The notes beneath the pieces are model-generated. The model was given only the letters and a program-made list of their open reading frames with translations. It ran no database searches and was not told where the DNA came from. A stretch of DNA of 64,000 nucleotides from contig NC_081412.1 in the NCBI RefSeq assembly GCF_030272615.1, positions 479,475,157-479,539,156 of the forward strand, written 5' to 3'. Below are positions 25,406 through 38,093 of the stretch, piece after piece. Numbering within the stretch: position 1 is the stretch's first letter; each line of letters starts with the position of its first letter. The position numbers and the translations under genes are program-made. The DNA comes from Cryptomeria japonica. Taxonomy: Eukaryota > Streptophyta > Pinopsida > Cupressales > Cupressaceae.

Positions 25406-28400
25406 ATGAGGATCTTATCTTGGAATGTCAGAGGTTTGAATGCCTCTGACAAGAGGGGGCAGATCAAGCAGTAGCTGGATTCCTCCCAAACAGACATCAT
25501 TTTACTACAAGAAACAAAGCTTTCAGATGAAGCCACTCAAAAGATTTTTAAAAAATGGACTTTATGGGATTTCATACATATTCCTGCAGTAGGGGCTTCA
25601 GGTGGTATTCTGACCTTGCGGAATACTAGGACAATCAAAGCAAAAACTTTGAGTCAAGGGACAAATTGGCATCTTATTCCTATTGAAAATTTTGATTTAT
25701 CCTTTGTTCTCTTTAATATCTATGGCCCAACAACTCCTCAAGAGAAACATGCTCTTTGGAATACTATAACTTGTCAGATCCAACAATAGGGACTTCAGAA
25801 AATTATCTTAGGAGGTGATTTTAATGCCATCTTGTCTCAGAATGAGAAATAGGGAGGCAATCCTACAGCACCTAAGGTGATTGAAGACTTTGGATCTTTT
25901 GTGTCTAATAACGCTCTTTCTGACATTTCACCTTCTAATGGTCAATTTACATGGACAAATCGGAGAACTTCCCTTCAAATTGCAAGTAGATTGGACATGT
26001 TTTTCACTTCATATGAATGGATCCTTCAAAAATATACTTTCAGCTCTAAAATTCTATCATTCTCTGGGTCTGACCATTTTCCTATCGAATTATGTCTAGA
26101 TAAGCATGAATTTTCTCATCATAGATATTCTTTTAAGTTTGAAAGAATGTGGTTTCGACACCCACATTTTCATGCTCTACTTCGTCAATGGTGGGTGAGT
26201 GCCCCCTTCTGCAGGGGGAACAAAATGTTTCAACTTTATATGAAAATGCAGTTTGTAAAAGAAAATATCAAAGTCTGGAACAGGAAAGTATTCAAAAATA
26301 TCTTTGTAGAAAAAACAAAGGTAGAGAAGGAATTAAAGGACGTCAATGAACTTATCTTTTCTACTGGGATTAATCCAGAAATTTTCTTAAAGTAGAAGCA
26401 TTTACAAATCTACTGGGAAGAACTGTGCTCTAGAGAGGAGGAATACTGGAGACAAAAATCAAGGGAATTATGGCTAAAAGAAGGAGATAAAAATACTAAA
26501 TTATTCAAGCCTTCTGCAAAGATTAAGCAAGCTACATCTACTATCTTTTCTATAAATGCCTCTTCTTCGGGGGGAAAATTAACTAATGAACAAGAAATTA
26601 GGGAAGAGGGTGAACTCTTCTATAAAAATCTTCTTGCTCCCTCCCCTCCTTTTGTTTCTAAGGAGTCCAGTGTCAACATATTGTTAGACTCCGTTCCTTG
26701 TTTGATTTCACAATGTGATAATGATTATTTGATGCAACCTTTCTCTCTTGCTGAATTACAAGAGGTGTTATTTTTTATGGTTCCTAACAAGTCTCCAGGC
26801 CCTGATGGTTTCACCATACTATTCTTTCAAAAGTGTTGGGACGTTTTAGGCTTTGATCTTTTAATGTCTTTGGAGGAGTCAAGACAAAAAGCTTTTATTC
26901 TCAAGAACTTCAATTTAACCCATCTTGCTCTTATCCCCAAATCCAATAACCCTCAATATTTTGCTTATTTTAGGCCTATCTCCTTATGTAATTCAGTGTA
27001 CAAGATTTTCACAAAAGCTATCTATCTTCAGTTAAAATCCTTGATACCTAAAGTAATATCTCTTCAACAAGGAGGTTTTGTTCCTAGCAGGGAAACATCA
27101 GAAGGTGCGCTTGTGGCCCATGAAGTTCTACACTCAATTAACTCTTCACAGTCCCCTACTTTTGTAGCTAAATTAGACATGTTGAAAGCATATGATAAAG
27201 TATGTTGGTCCTTTCTTTTGAGAGTGCTTAAAAAGTTTGGCTTTACGAACAAGTGGTGCAAATGGATCAAAAATTGCCTCTCTGGGGCACATTTTTCAGT
27301 TATTGTTAATGGTAATCCTTTTGGTTTTTTTCGAGCCACCCAAGGGGTTCAACAAGATGACCCACTATCACCTTTTCTATTCATTATCATGGCAGAAGCT
27401 TTTAGTAGATTGGTCAATAAGCAGTTGAGTCTGGGTTTCTAGAAGGGGGTATGCATCCCTAATACCTTGATTTCTATCACCCACACCTTATTTGCAGATG
27501 ATACACTTTTATTCGATTGTTCCAATATGCAAAAGCAAGGTATATTAAGAAAATATTGGACATATATACTTTTGGATCTGGACAGAAAATCAGTGCGCAA
27601 AAATCTAAACTATTCATATTCAATACTTCTGAAATGGTGTCTAACAACATTATCTAGACATTGGGCTTTCCAGTGGATTCTCTTCCATCATCGTACTTGG
27701 GTATCCCTTTCTTTATGGGAGTAGGGAAACCTTCTTTTTGGAATTCTGTGATTGACAGATTAAAAAGAAAAATTTATGTGTGGAAAGCTAGATGGTTATC
27801 TCTGTCAGGCAGAATCCTTCTTGTCAAAACTGTTTTGGCTACAATTCCAAACTACTACATTTCAGTCCTTCAAGCCCTGAAATCTATTGTCTCTCATATC
27901 GAGAAAATTATTCAAAATTTTATTTGGAAAGGTAATCTTTCAGAAGAGAAAAAGATCCCACTTGTGTCTCTCAACAAAATGACTCCAAGCAAATCTACGG
28001 GCGGGGTGGGTCTGCACGATCTGTCAAAAAGGAATAAGGCCTTTGGGGGAAAGCTAGTTTGGAATATGTATGAAAAACCACATGCTTTATGGTGTCAAAT
28101 TATGCAAGAAAAGTATTTAGATACTCCTACCCCTTCACGTATATTTACTATCCTTAATCCTCCATTAGGATCTGCAGTTTGGAACTTCATGATGGACTCT
28201 AGGAATGTGATTACTAGATACTTATCATGGCAAGTACATAATGGCAAAGAAGTCAACTTTTGGCATGATTCATGGAGAGGTCTCCCCCCTCTTAATCTGG
28301 AGGAGTCCCTAGTAGATGTGATCCCTATATTTACTGCTCATTGGGGTTCACACCTTTATGATTACATAGATGATCTTGAGAAGCCTTCAAATCGTGTCAT

Positions 28401-29682
28401 TTGGAAGAAGCCAGCTCTACTCCCGATCTCCCTGGGTCAAAAAGTAAAATTTTCTTTGATTCTCAAGAACCACATTATCTTTATCTCTAATGGTTTGGAC
28501 AAATTGATATGGTGCCCTGCGAAGAATGGAAAGTACTCTATCAAGGAAGGGTATAAGGCAATTCATCAAATGTTTGTTCAATCATATTCACAAAGAGCCT
28601 ACAATTTATGTTGGAATAATAGTGTTCTTCCCAAGGTAGGGATGTTTTCTTGGCTTGCTCTACATAAGAGAATACTCACCAGTGAGAGACTTGTTAAATT
28701 GAATATTGCACATCCATTTGCTTGTGTGCTTTGTGGTGAACATAGTGAAATGTTAGATCATCTCCTCCTCCAATGTGATTTTGCTCACTATTGTTGGATG
28801 TTCGTGCTTGATAAGCTTTCCTTTAGCACACTTCTTCCAGATAATGTATGGGATTTGTTCTAGTCATGGCCAGTCTTATACTCATCCTCTCTTTTTGCAT
28901 GTATTTGGAAAGTGACCCCATCCATAGTAGTATGGTCACTTTGGTGGGAAAGAAATAAGCGTATTTTTAGAAAGCAAACATCTCCTCTTTCTGAAGTTTT
29001 CAATTATATTGAAAAATCAGTATCAGAACTGGTTAATGCTCAAGTTTCAAATCAGTTCAATTCAAATAGGGAATTTACTTCTTGGAATGGTCAAGTTATT
29101 AACTACTGGAAGGGCATCTCTATTCCTGTATCACCTTGTCTTCCGAGAGTGAGAACTAGTAAAATTGATAGAAATAAAGTGAAATGGTGTCCTCCGAATT
29201 CAATGCATTTCAAACTAAATTTTGATGGCTCCTCTAAAGGGAACCTAGGTGATGTAGGGATAGGAGTATGCATAAGGGATCACATAGGATGTGTTTTAGC
29301 TTTGAAAGTTTCTTTTATTCCGTCGGGTACTAACAACTTTGCAGAGGCATATGCTTTACTTGAAGGTATTCTACTAGTAAAAAAACTGAACATCTCATAT
29401 ATACACATTGAAGGCAATTCAACTATTGTTATCAACACTTGCATAAAGAGAAATATTGATAATTGGCAGATAAGATATTTACATGAACAAGCATGGACAC
29501 TAATTGATACATTTACAAACTTCACCATTTCACATGTGTATAGAGAAGGGAACCAGGTTGTAGATCATTTGGAAAATATGGGAAGTTCCAAGGAGGAACT
29601 TAATATGATGGGTCCGAATTGTGATTTTGATTCTTATCCAATTCTTAAGGCAAAAATTTTGGAGGATATGGGTATAGGATAA
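25406..29682 (+). pseudogene. LINE ORF2: endonuclease, reverse transcriptase, zinc-binding region, RNase H
   Basis: ORF2 nicks target DNA and reverse-transcribes the element. The start MRILSWNVRGLN (ATG 25406) opens an APE-type endonuclease with LLQETKLSD, GGDFNAIL and SGSDHFPIEL, interrupted by TAG near 25471, 25787 and 25849. RT follows: NKSPGPDGF, FRPISLCNS, KLDMLKAYDKV, GVQQDDPLSPFLF and the catalytic FADDTLLF (about 27491). A zf-RVT-like region lies about 28640-28830 (CVLCGEHSEMLDHLLLQC). The C-terminal RNase H (29215-29600) has LNFDGSSKGNLG, with later catalytic positions weaker. Frames change at about 26395, 27440-27660 and 28863. Confidence 0.88.
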
Positions 29683-30150
29683 TATTACATATAGCTATAC
29701 AGTGGTCTTTTTCATTATGATATAAATTGGTATGTGTGATATTATAAGTGCAGGGTCCTGTGGTTTTGTTGCATCTGTATATTGTGAAGGGATATTGATT
29801 TGAGAAGTGTGTTGGATTGTAAGTTCGATAAATTCATAAGTGAGACACATTGTGAACTGCTATGTAAATGTGCACAACTCTCATGATGTTTTGGTTTAGA
29901 CTACATCTTGTTCAATACATTCCAGAAAATATTCGATACTGGGGGATGTTTTATGGCACTCGGTATTCTGGACACTATAAGATATTGTATTTCTTGGCAT
30001 ATTTGAGATTTAAATCTCACAACCTTTCTATGTATTGTAGAGCAAGGATCGAAGTTTTTCTTATTGGTTCTTTTCTCTGGGAGCTCTTTGAATCAACTTT
30101 ATATAATAAAATATATTAAGTGGCACCGCCACCTTGTTTTGAAAAAAATA
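29683..30150 (+). other. LINE 3' UTR and A-rich tail
   Basis: Non-coding sequence after the ORF2 stop, ending in GTGGCACCGCCACC and an A-rich tail. The GGTGGC-type palindrome just before the tail is compact and could form a small hairpin. Confidence 0.7.
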
Positions 30151-30219
30151 AAATAAATAATAATAATAATAATAATAACAAGTCATATCAAGGTCCAAAA
30201 AGAGGGTTATGACACTACA

Positions 30220-31054
30220 ACTATGGTAGGGTCTACTTTTAATTGTTAACAAAAACAAGCTCAATTTGATAAACTAGAATTTGTTTCCTTACATTACTCA
30301 TTTATGAATATATAATAGACAATTGTATGGGCTATTGCCAAGGCAAGGCATGGGTCTGGCGATATCTTAATTGAGTATTAATTGAAATGAGCTTAACTAC
30401 ATTAAATGGCAAAAAAACGTGTACCATGGATAATTCATAAATGATGATAGGAGCTTTCATCAATATGAGAAAATAATGATAGGAGCTTTCATCAATATGA
30501 GAAAATGATGATGGGTTAAACAATTTCTCAGAATCCAATAGAATACATATAAATGTGGGGGCTTCTTGTTTGTTTGTTTCTTTCTTTCTTTCTTTCTTCA
30601 AAGGGCTCAAAAGAGATCTTTGCCATAGTTGATTGGTGTTTTTTTCCTCAACATATATATTGGTTTGTTGTTTTGGGTGGTTCCCAACAATCACAAATCC
30701 CTTTCTGGTTATGTTCACTTAGGATAGTTTTTTTCATATGGGATGCATTTAGTGCTAGGATAAAAAAGAGCTTGTAATCTATTGAGTTTAGTTGACAAAT
30801 TTACCATAGGATTGGGAATGCCATATCTCATAGACCTAACACTTTCATCTGATTCATGAGTTTGTATATAGTTAAGAGAGTTTTGTGGAGAATTTGAACA
30901 ATAGTCAACTTCTTGTTATCTAACACAACAAATGCTATCTATGCTTGCCTTCATTTATAGGAAAAAATGTTTAAAAAATATTTTGGGTTTATGTGTGTTG
31001 TGTGTGTAGATATGGTTTATTATGTTGATTTTAGGTTTAAATAGGAATTTTTTC
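30220..31054. other. AT-rich DNA between insertions
   Basis: Host-side sequence continuing from 5179. It contains a 32-bp duplication (about 30446-30505, GATAGGAGCTTTCATCAATA type) and a short (TTTC)n at 30576-30598. No supported gene. Confidence 0.6.
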
Positions 31055-31059
31055 ATATC
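31055..31059. repeat. TSD ATATC of element C (partner ATATG 54020-54024)
   Basis: The five bases before TGTTACCCTCC at 31060 match four of five bases after the far LTR end (54019). Confidence 0.7.
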
Positions 31060-32962
31060 TGTTACCCTCCATATTTTTGCTTGCACTATGTCTCCCACGT
31101 CCTCAAAATAAGGAGTGTTCATTTAGTCAGGGCTTGTGTAAGTCTTGGTTTTTGTTTTACTGAAGTCTTTCTTGAACTGAACCTATCGGTTGAACCTCTG
31201 CAAAGTTCAAAGTTTGAGTTCAACCGGAGCGAGTTGTATCGCAGCTTTAGTTTTTATGAGTGTAAGGTCTTTGTAATTTTTTGTCATTGAACTTGAACTT
31301 TGAACCTTATTTGGTTCAAGGTTCAAGCTAGTTCAAAGGTTCAATGCACAGCTAAATATCAAGACAAACTGATAAATGGAGCATATTGTGGGCAAAGTCT
31401 GTAATTTTGAACCTTTTGATTGAACCCCGCAGGTTCAAGGTTCGCAGGTTCAATTTTAGAGGTTCGAATTTAGAGTTTAGAAATTCATCAGATTAAATAG
31501 ATGCAGGTTCAGAGTGTGTGAGTTCAAAATTCAGCGAGTTCAATAATCCAATAACATGGGCATGAGTTGTAGTATAACATGTTGATTTATCAAACAACCT
31601 GATAATGGTGATTTGTCTAAGGCTAAATATATTTCGGAGGTTCTCTTGGAGCTGATTAATGTTAGTTTTAATGGCAGCTCAAAGTGGTGATCCATGTGTA
31701 AGTTTTTGCATGTATATTATTTGTAATTTTCAATGCAACCTATAACCACAAATTTTCTGAGATAGAAAAATCAGTCTCTTTGTGGGGATCATAACTATGA
31801 ATTCCCCTGTTGGATCGTGTTGAATTGTTGATATGTTTTAGAAAACTTAGTTTTCTAAATCCTCACCACAGAGATTGGTAAAATATTATCAAGCTCAAAA
31901 GTTAGTGATCTTTGAATACGGCTCTATAAAAATTCTAAGAAAAAATATTATTATGAGAAGCTCACGGTGGGGACTCTTTTGAAATGGAGATCCATATAAT
32001 AATTTATCCTGGAAATATAAAAAATATGTCCACCTATCAACACATAATTAGATGTGTTTAATTTAAATTTTCTACAAATATTTCTTAGAAAGGAATGGAG
32101 GATAAAAGTTTTGAAGCTTTAAAAAAAGAAGAATTGTCGAGAAGATGATAAAAGATAAAAGAAAAGATTAATTAATAATCTTTTCAAGAATTGGTTATTG
32201 ATAACTGAAATTCTCTTTAAAAAAAGAGGCTATATATATGCAATGAAAGAAAAGAGCAGGGCTTCTTTTTTTTCTTTGGTTGCTATAAAAAAAGGGGGCA
32301 GCATTGTTTTCTGGACTGCACAGTTTTATTTTTCAGAAGTGTTGAGTCTGTGAGCCCACATTTTGGCATTGATGGAATGAAGAAGATTTTGTTGATCTAT
32401 GCATTTGTTAATATTTTCTTTTGATTACAATGAGCTTTGTTTTTCTTGTGATTACCTTTCATTGACTTTTCTGTTACATTAAAGTGTGTATGCATTTAAT
32501 TCTGAAACTTTGATTTCAGAAATAATTTGTATGTTGGAAAGAAATCTGTTGTTAGCTCTTTATCTGGGTATTTTGATCCCCCTTGTCCTTTGAGGCATGA
32601 GAGAGACTCGATCAGAGTCTAGAGAATTTTGATCTATTGGAAAGGGTATTTTCGTGGGTGTGAGTAATTAAACTGTGTTTTACTTATCTTCATTCACTTC
32701 ATTATAAATCTATTTTTCACATCTACTTTCATGGTTATGGGTAGATGTTAGTTTTCCTTTATTGCTTTCTGGTTGAAAACATATTAAAAAAATACACATT
32801 TTATCCAACGAAGGGAGTTGTACCTTCATATCAAAATTCAGAGAGCAATTGCACTTACGATTGGAAGTTACTCAACTGTTGGTTCTTTTGTTGTCTTTTA
32901 ATTTGGGCATTTATGAGTCATTTTTGAAAGGTATTTACGAAGGAGAAGTCTGTTAACCAACA
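31060..32962 (+). mobile_element. Element C 5' LTR
   Basis: 1.9 kb. It is followed directly by the primer site, which sets plus-strand orientation. It is rich in GGTTCAA motifs around 31160-31560. Frames at 31081-31290 and 32745-32927 lie in LTR DNA and are not supported as genes. Confidence 0.88.
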
Positions 32963-32966
32963 GATT

Positions 32967-32984
32967 TTTGGTGACTCTGTTGGG
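32967..32984 (+). other. Element C primer binding site (tRNA-Arg type)
   Basis: Just inside the 5' LTR the sequence TTGGTGACTCTGTTGGGG fits TGGCGACTCCGCTGGGG, the complement of the 3' end of plant tRNA-Arg(ACG) with CCA, apart from three C-to-T changes. Such changes are what cytosine-methylation decay would give. Confidence 0.75.
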
Positions 32985-33074
32985 GAAACTTGGAAATGAA
33001 AGACCAGTTCTTTCTTTCCTTAGCTTTATTAAATATCTCTATGTGTGTAGGATTGGCGACTCTATTAAATCATC

Positions 33075-33358
33075 ATGCAAAATCAAAAGGTTGCAAGAAT
33101 GGGGAAAAGACCAAATCCCACCATCTTAGAAATTCTTGAGATGGATCATAAAGTGTTGCATGACTTTTGGGATCGCTATAAAGAAAGTATTACTGAACCT
33201 GTAAAAACAAAGAACAGTATGGAAGATGACCATGTATCTGCACTCTTATGGATGAGCCTGTGCGCTTGGTTTCACAAGTTAATAGAGCTGGAAGAAAGAA
33301 CAAATTTTTTGCATGCGCATGAAGAGAGAATATCACAACTTAAAGAGGAATTAAGAGT
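33075..33358 (+). pseudogene. Element C ORF, N-terminal part (function unknown)
   Basis: A 97-codon frame with charged, helical composition (LEILEMDHKVLHDFWDRY, then LEERTNFLHAHEERISQLKEEL, a likely coiled coil). I do not recognise a family. It is cut by solo LTR D; counting across one TSD copy, the frame resumes at 37192, so the insertion landed inside an open frame. In Ogre-like elements an extra ORF of unknown function precedes gag, and this may be a relic of one. Confidence 0.5.
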
Positions 33359-33363
33359 TGATG
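33359..33363. repeat. TSD TGATG of solo LTR D (partner 37187-37191)
   Basis: Exact 5-bp duplication on both sides of 33364-37186. Confidence 0.88.
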
Positions 33364-35114
33364 TGTAATGCCCCGCCAGAAACCCTAAAGGAAAACCACA
33401 CTACAAGGCAACTAAAGGGTGCAATAATTTTTATTTTTTTAAGATTAAGTGCATTAATAATCACATTGCACATATAATAACTCAAGCGGAAGTCTAACAT
33501 TGACATCGTAAAGGGTTACCAACGAAGATTACTTCGTACTAAAACAACATCACAATGTTAATTCAATTATCCATCTAATTAGGGAAACTTAATTACGATT
33601 AATTAAATCAAACTCATAAACTGGTTTCTATATAGAAAGATTTAAAGAGTTACAATATATATACTTCCAATGATTCATTTACACATAAGAAGAAAGATAA
33701 TTGAAATAACATGCATTCCATTGAATTAAAATTACAACATTCAATAAGTACATGGCTCCAATAGTACAAATGAAGTACATAGGTTACAATGCCAAGGTTA
33801 CATAGTTTACTGATACAATGACCGCATGGTCTCAAATATACAATAATCTCGAACATGAGCTGATACAAGAATCATGAACCAAGGAACACCAGCGAAGCCG
33901 ATCCTCGCATGAAGGTATGAACAAAGATATCCGATGGGAAGTGGCACTACCACCCAACCATGTGATCCCAAAATGGAACCACCCCACTGTGCTAGGAGAT
34001 AGCAGAAGATCCTCAAGCAAGCATAACAAGACAAGTATGAAAGTACAACATGACTCCGCAAAACTCAAGTGACTCAACTCACAAAACACTAGTGACCCTA
34101 AAGAGAGAGTCTCATCACATGGCTTAAGATGGTTACCCTAGGTAGGTCTCCATAGGTCCCGGCCCCCATCCTGGGTTATCTTGGTAACCTTTCCCAAACC
34201 CTTGGCTCCATCTAAGTATCATGCAGACCTTACCAACCCTTTGTGAGGACAAGGTGGTAAGTATGCCATCCCAGGCCTTCTCACAACATCTTGAGCCTAT
34301 ACAAGCACTCAACCATGTGCGAGGTACAATATCTTAATTAACATTATAACTACCCACCCCCTAATCAATTATTAGGTTATCACTTATTAACTGACTTTCG
34401 AGGGGTTATCCAGCCATCCTCTTTGGGTACGGCCCCCACTCGAAAGCCACTCTCTCATAGGACACTAACAGGAACGGTCTCTCTACGAGAACCCTATGGC
34501 AAAACTGACCGCCATATCTAATCCTGACAAACTACAGGTGAAGGATACACAGATCAATAACTCAAGACTGACCATTGGAGCATAACACTCAAAGGCTCAC
34601 GTCAACATGATTACACAACAACACCTGACCAAGGTTTATAACAACATATGACATAACAACAACTCGAAATAAGATTTACAATGAAATATGCTTTTACCAG
34701 AAAATATCATTTGTTCTAAAGATCCTATAACAGGCAATCTTTTTAAAACAGTAAAAAGCATTAATTACATGCAAATTCGGATATTTCAGAAAAATTGAAA
34801 ATATATCTTTATTGATATAAGAATAGCAGAGTTGTCATTTGCTCAATAAGACTAAATTTAATCACATAAAAATTTAACCCCTAACATATTACCATGAATA
34901 AATAGGGAATCTAAATATATGCTTTTCTGAAGATAAACTAATTTTTGAATTAAGTATATATAATAATATAATAATATAATATATGTATATGAGTATATAT
35001 TCACCATTATATATCATATAAATATATACATATTAAAATATATATAAATATTAAAACATAACTAGTTAACACAATATTTGATAATACCCATTTAATAAAA
35101 TGTCATTGTCTAAA

Positions 35115-35117
<3 letters not shown>

Positions 35118-35183
<66 letters not shown>
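35118..35183. repeat. (TA)n microsatellite in solo LTR D
   Basis: About 66 bp of alternating TA. Confidence 0.93.
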
Positions 35184-35185
<2 letters not shown>

Positions 35186-35285
35186 CATTAAAAGAAAAAC
35201 CGAATCAAAACTGGCACGCAGCCCGAAACTCAACATTTACTTGAGGCACACGAAACAGGGAGGCGATTTTTTTTTTTTTGCTTTG

Positions 35286-35395
35286 GCAGCATTTTGCTAC
35301 CCTACAATAGTACTGCTACCTTATGGTAGCAGATGCTACCATACGGTAGCACTGCTACCATCGATAGTACTGCTACCATCATTAGCAAGCTACCA
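35286..35395. repeat. Cluster of GCTACC and GGTAGC motifs
   Basis: Repeated TGCTACCATA/CGGTAGCA units, in direct and inverted orientation about every 15-20 bp, can pair with one another in RNA or single-stranded DNA. Confidence 0.75.
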
Positions 35396-37191
35396 ACCCC
35401 CTCCCTAACTCCATTTTTTTTATATACATTTAAAAAAAAAAATTAAAATAAAATTTTTAATCTAACACAGAGATTAAAATTTCAAATACATATATTTTTT
35501 TTGAACAGAGATTTTAAAATCTCTACATCTCCACTCTGAAACAACAGAGTAGAAAACACAGCATAAAAATAATTATAAAATACTGCAAAAACCCCATTTC
35601 TTTAACCAAAATTTTCCTCCATAATCTCAATAAGCTCTCAAATAGGAAGAACACAAAATTGCATAACACACAAAGAAAATTTATATGGAACAAAGGAGGG
35701 AAGATCTCACAAAATTTTGCCAGCATAACCCCCTATAATTTCACCATATCAAAGCTAAAAAGTTACACAGAAAAGAAATAAATAACACATTTAACCATAT
35801 ACAAAATCAAGACTCAACCAGAAAAGGAAGACACAACCATATTCTATTAAATATTTCTTCTACAAATACACACCAGAAAACTATAGAGAAAGGAAAGATA
35901 TCTGAGCTAATATTAAAAATAAATAATCAGGCAGAAGTCATCCAACCTTGGAAGATTTCCTGGAAGATCTTGAGGAAGAGCTCAGCCCTGCAACCAGGTT
36001 TCCAAGCCAATCCCTCTTACTAGCAATCCTCTAATTTTTACTTCTCCAACAAAATAATACTTCCAAAATAATTTATTTCTCCAAAAATCTCTGCCTCCTT
36101 CCCATGTACTCATAGGATTGAAAAGTAAAATATATCTAACCTAAACTTTTAGGTTGAAAATATTTTACCCAAAAAACATAATATTTAATTTATTAATAAA
36201 AGGAATTTTATTTTCTTTTCTAATTTCCACAAAAAGGTAAAAAGAATGAATTTGCAAAAATCAATACTTTTTGTTTTTCTTTTCTTTTCTCATGTTAATT
36301 TATTTACTTTTCCAAAAAGAAATAAAAGCAATACTTTAACTCTATTTTATTTTTTAAAATCTAGGGAACAATAAATGCAATTAATTTAATTTATTTTCCA
36401 CTAAATTTAAATACAATGATATTTCTAATATAATGCAACTTGCAAATTAAATTTAATGACTTCATTTAATTAATTAAATCCATAATCACCAACGCATAAT
36501 AATACATAATTTAAATATACTAACTATGCAATGACGCCATAAATTTAATTAAATAATTAAATCCACTAGGGCACGCAAACTGAGAAAACCCAAACGAAGA
36601 CTCAAAAAAAGTCAAACGACAACACTCGAAGGTCGAACAAACAGACAGGACGACCAACTGATGACACTCACAAGAGTGTAATTGGGGTAAATTAGGGTCA
36701 ACCACTATCTCCTCCACTCCCATCGGATAAATAAGGCACGCTCAGACCTATGAAGCCAGGGGGAGACGATACCCGTACCTACCCGATACTTGTACCTGCA
36801 ATGTCATGCATCATCGAACAACGCATGCATATATACAAATATAGAATACACGGCATACACACTGATGAAGGAGAATCGTGACGTTCCTTGTCTCACCGGA
36901 GTGAGTGAAGGAAAATCATCCCCTCGCATCCAATACACTCGCAAACACGCAACATATAATTACACATCGCATAGATAAGGTAAAGTGTCAGTACATAATA
37001 ATAATCCATAAAATACTACAAATTGCAAGTACTGAAATACTCTAAATAAAGTATGCATCCCATATCCAAATAAAGCATGAAATAATGTCATATAAGTCTG
37101 AATAACACATAATGGTAATATATCCACTGAAAGTAAACAATAGTAAAATATGAGTCTAATAAGTTCAATCGAGGAGGGGTACTACATGATG

Positions 37192-38093
37192 ATGAGGATG
37201 CTCGAGCTATTTCATTTTCTTTTCATTCTTGCAACTTTCCAATCTTGAGTGAGCAAGAAGTCCAACGAGTAACGATTCAGCCTCATGAAGATTTAACATT
37301 ATTAAGCAAGAATTACCAAGACAACATTGGAGGACTTGTGAGCCTAGATGATAATGATTCGTTGAAATCTTTTTCTTCTCCAGAAATAGAAAGTTTCAAT
37401 TTTGAAATTATTGAAAGTCAACTTGTCCCAGAAAATTTTTAAGATGAAAGTTTTCATATCAAAACACAACCAGAATATGCAACTTTCAATTTTATAGAAG
37501 AAGATGGTAAGAATGATTCTTTGCAATATTTTAATGAATCTATTCTGGAGTCATTTCACTTTGATGATACAATGATGTTATTTGAAGGTTTATCTAGTGA
37601 GGCTTGTGTTAGAAATAAAACAAAATCTTGCTCTGTTGAAGATTTTTTTGAAAATATGAAAGAAAAAGAAGCTTTTGAAATGAATTTAGAGCAAGAAAGC
37701 AACCAAGTTGTTAAAGCGTTGTAGTTTCCATAATTTTTGAAGGTTTTGGAAAATATTTCTTTCTGTGAAGAGGAAATCATATGTTAGTTTTTGTCATCCA
37801 TTGAAGGAGAAGGCTCTTCTACAGTAAGATCAGGTATTAATGCATTTCATGCTTTTGTTGAGGATAGGGAGTTTTCAGATCTGATTGTAGTAAAGAAAGA
37901 TGAAGTTTTTTCAGCTAGTGTAGATCCTATGCTTGATGAAGTCTTCCTTTATTCCAAGCTCAGTATAAATGTTGAAAGTCATTTTAAGAGCGATGGTTTT
38001 AATAGTAGAAATTCTAAAGATGATGCAGCCATTCCTTCAAAAAAAAATTGCCTATTATTATTTGCAATCAAAAATAGAAAAATGCTTGAATAG
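37192..38093 (+). pseudogene. Element C ORF, C-terminal part (acidic, unknown)
   Basis: The frame continues from the N-terminal piece across the solo LTR and stays open to TAA at 37440-37442. Further acidic, Ser/Glu/Phe-rich frames follow at 37521-37724 and 37791-38093, separated by stops. Recurrent motifs such as ESFNFE and ESFHFDD hint at internal repeats. No Gag, zinc-knuckle or enzyme signature is visible, so function is unknown. Between 38100 and 38490 I see no further coding support. Confidence 0.45.

Larger units (their letters stand above)
22468..30150 (+). mobile_element. L1-type LINE with RNase H domain, degenerate
   Basis: A non-LTR element of about 7.7 kb with 5' leader (22468 to about 23700), ORF1 (23739-24521), ORF2 (25406-29682), a 3' UTR of about 460 bp and an A-rich tail (GAAAAAAATAAAATAAAT). 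It lies between two (AAT)n tracts inside the solo LTR. Stops and frameshifts in both ORFs make it inactive. The exact 5' edge is uncertain because it abuts the microsatellite. Confidence 0.85.
5185..30214 (-). mobile_element. Solo LTR (about 5.2 kb net) split by element A and a LINE
   Basis: The LTR begins TGTAATAACCCAC at 5185 and ends GAGGGTTATGACA at 30214, with inverted terminal similarity and a perfect CTACA TSD. Net pieces are 5185-5500, 17629 to about 22467, and about 30150-30214. The middle piece aligns with element A LTRs (for example 17640-18540 against 14320-15180) but is clearly more diverged. No internal region or second LTR occurs between the TSDs, so unequal LTR recombination into a solo LTR is the simplest reading. 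Orientation is taken from element A, whose pol lies on the minus strand with the same LTR polarity. Confidence 0.85.
33364..37186. mobile_element. Solo LTR D (3.8 kb)
   Basis: It starts TGTAATGCCCCGCC and ends GAGGGGTACTACA, so the ends form an inverted repeat (TGTARTRCCCC), with an exact TGATG TSD. No internal region or second copy exists, so it is a solo LTR. It contains a long (TA)n at about 35118-35183 and a GCTACC/GGTAGC-rich block at 35286-35395. Frames within it (33650-33868, 33807-34089, 35523-35726, 36520-36978) lack any family signature. Strand is not determinable because no primer site or coding region remains. Confidence 0.87.

Noticed and set aside
33807-34089. Two overlapping minus-strand frames of about 85 codons
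   Set aside because: They fall inside solo LTR D, overlap each other and lack any recognised motif.
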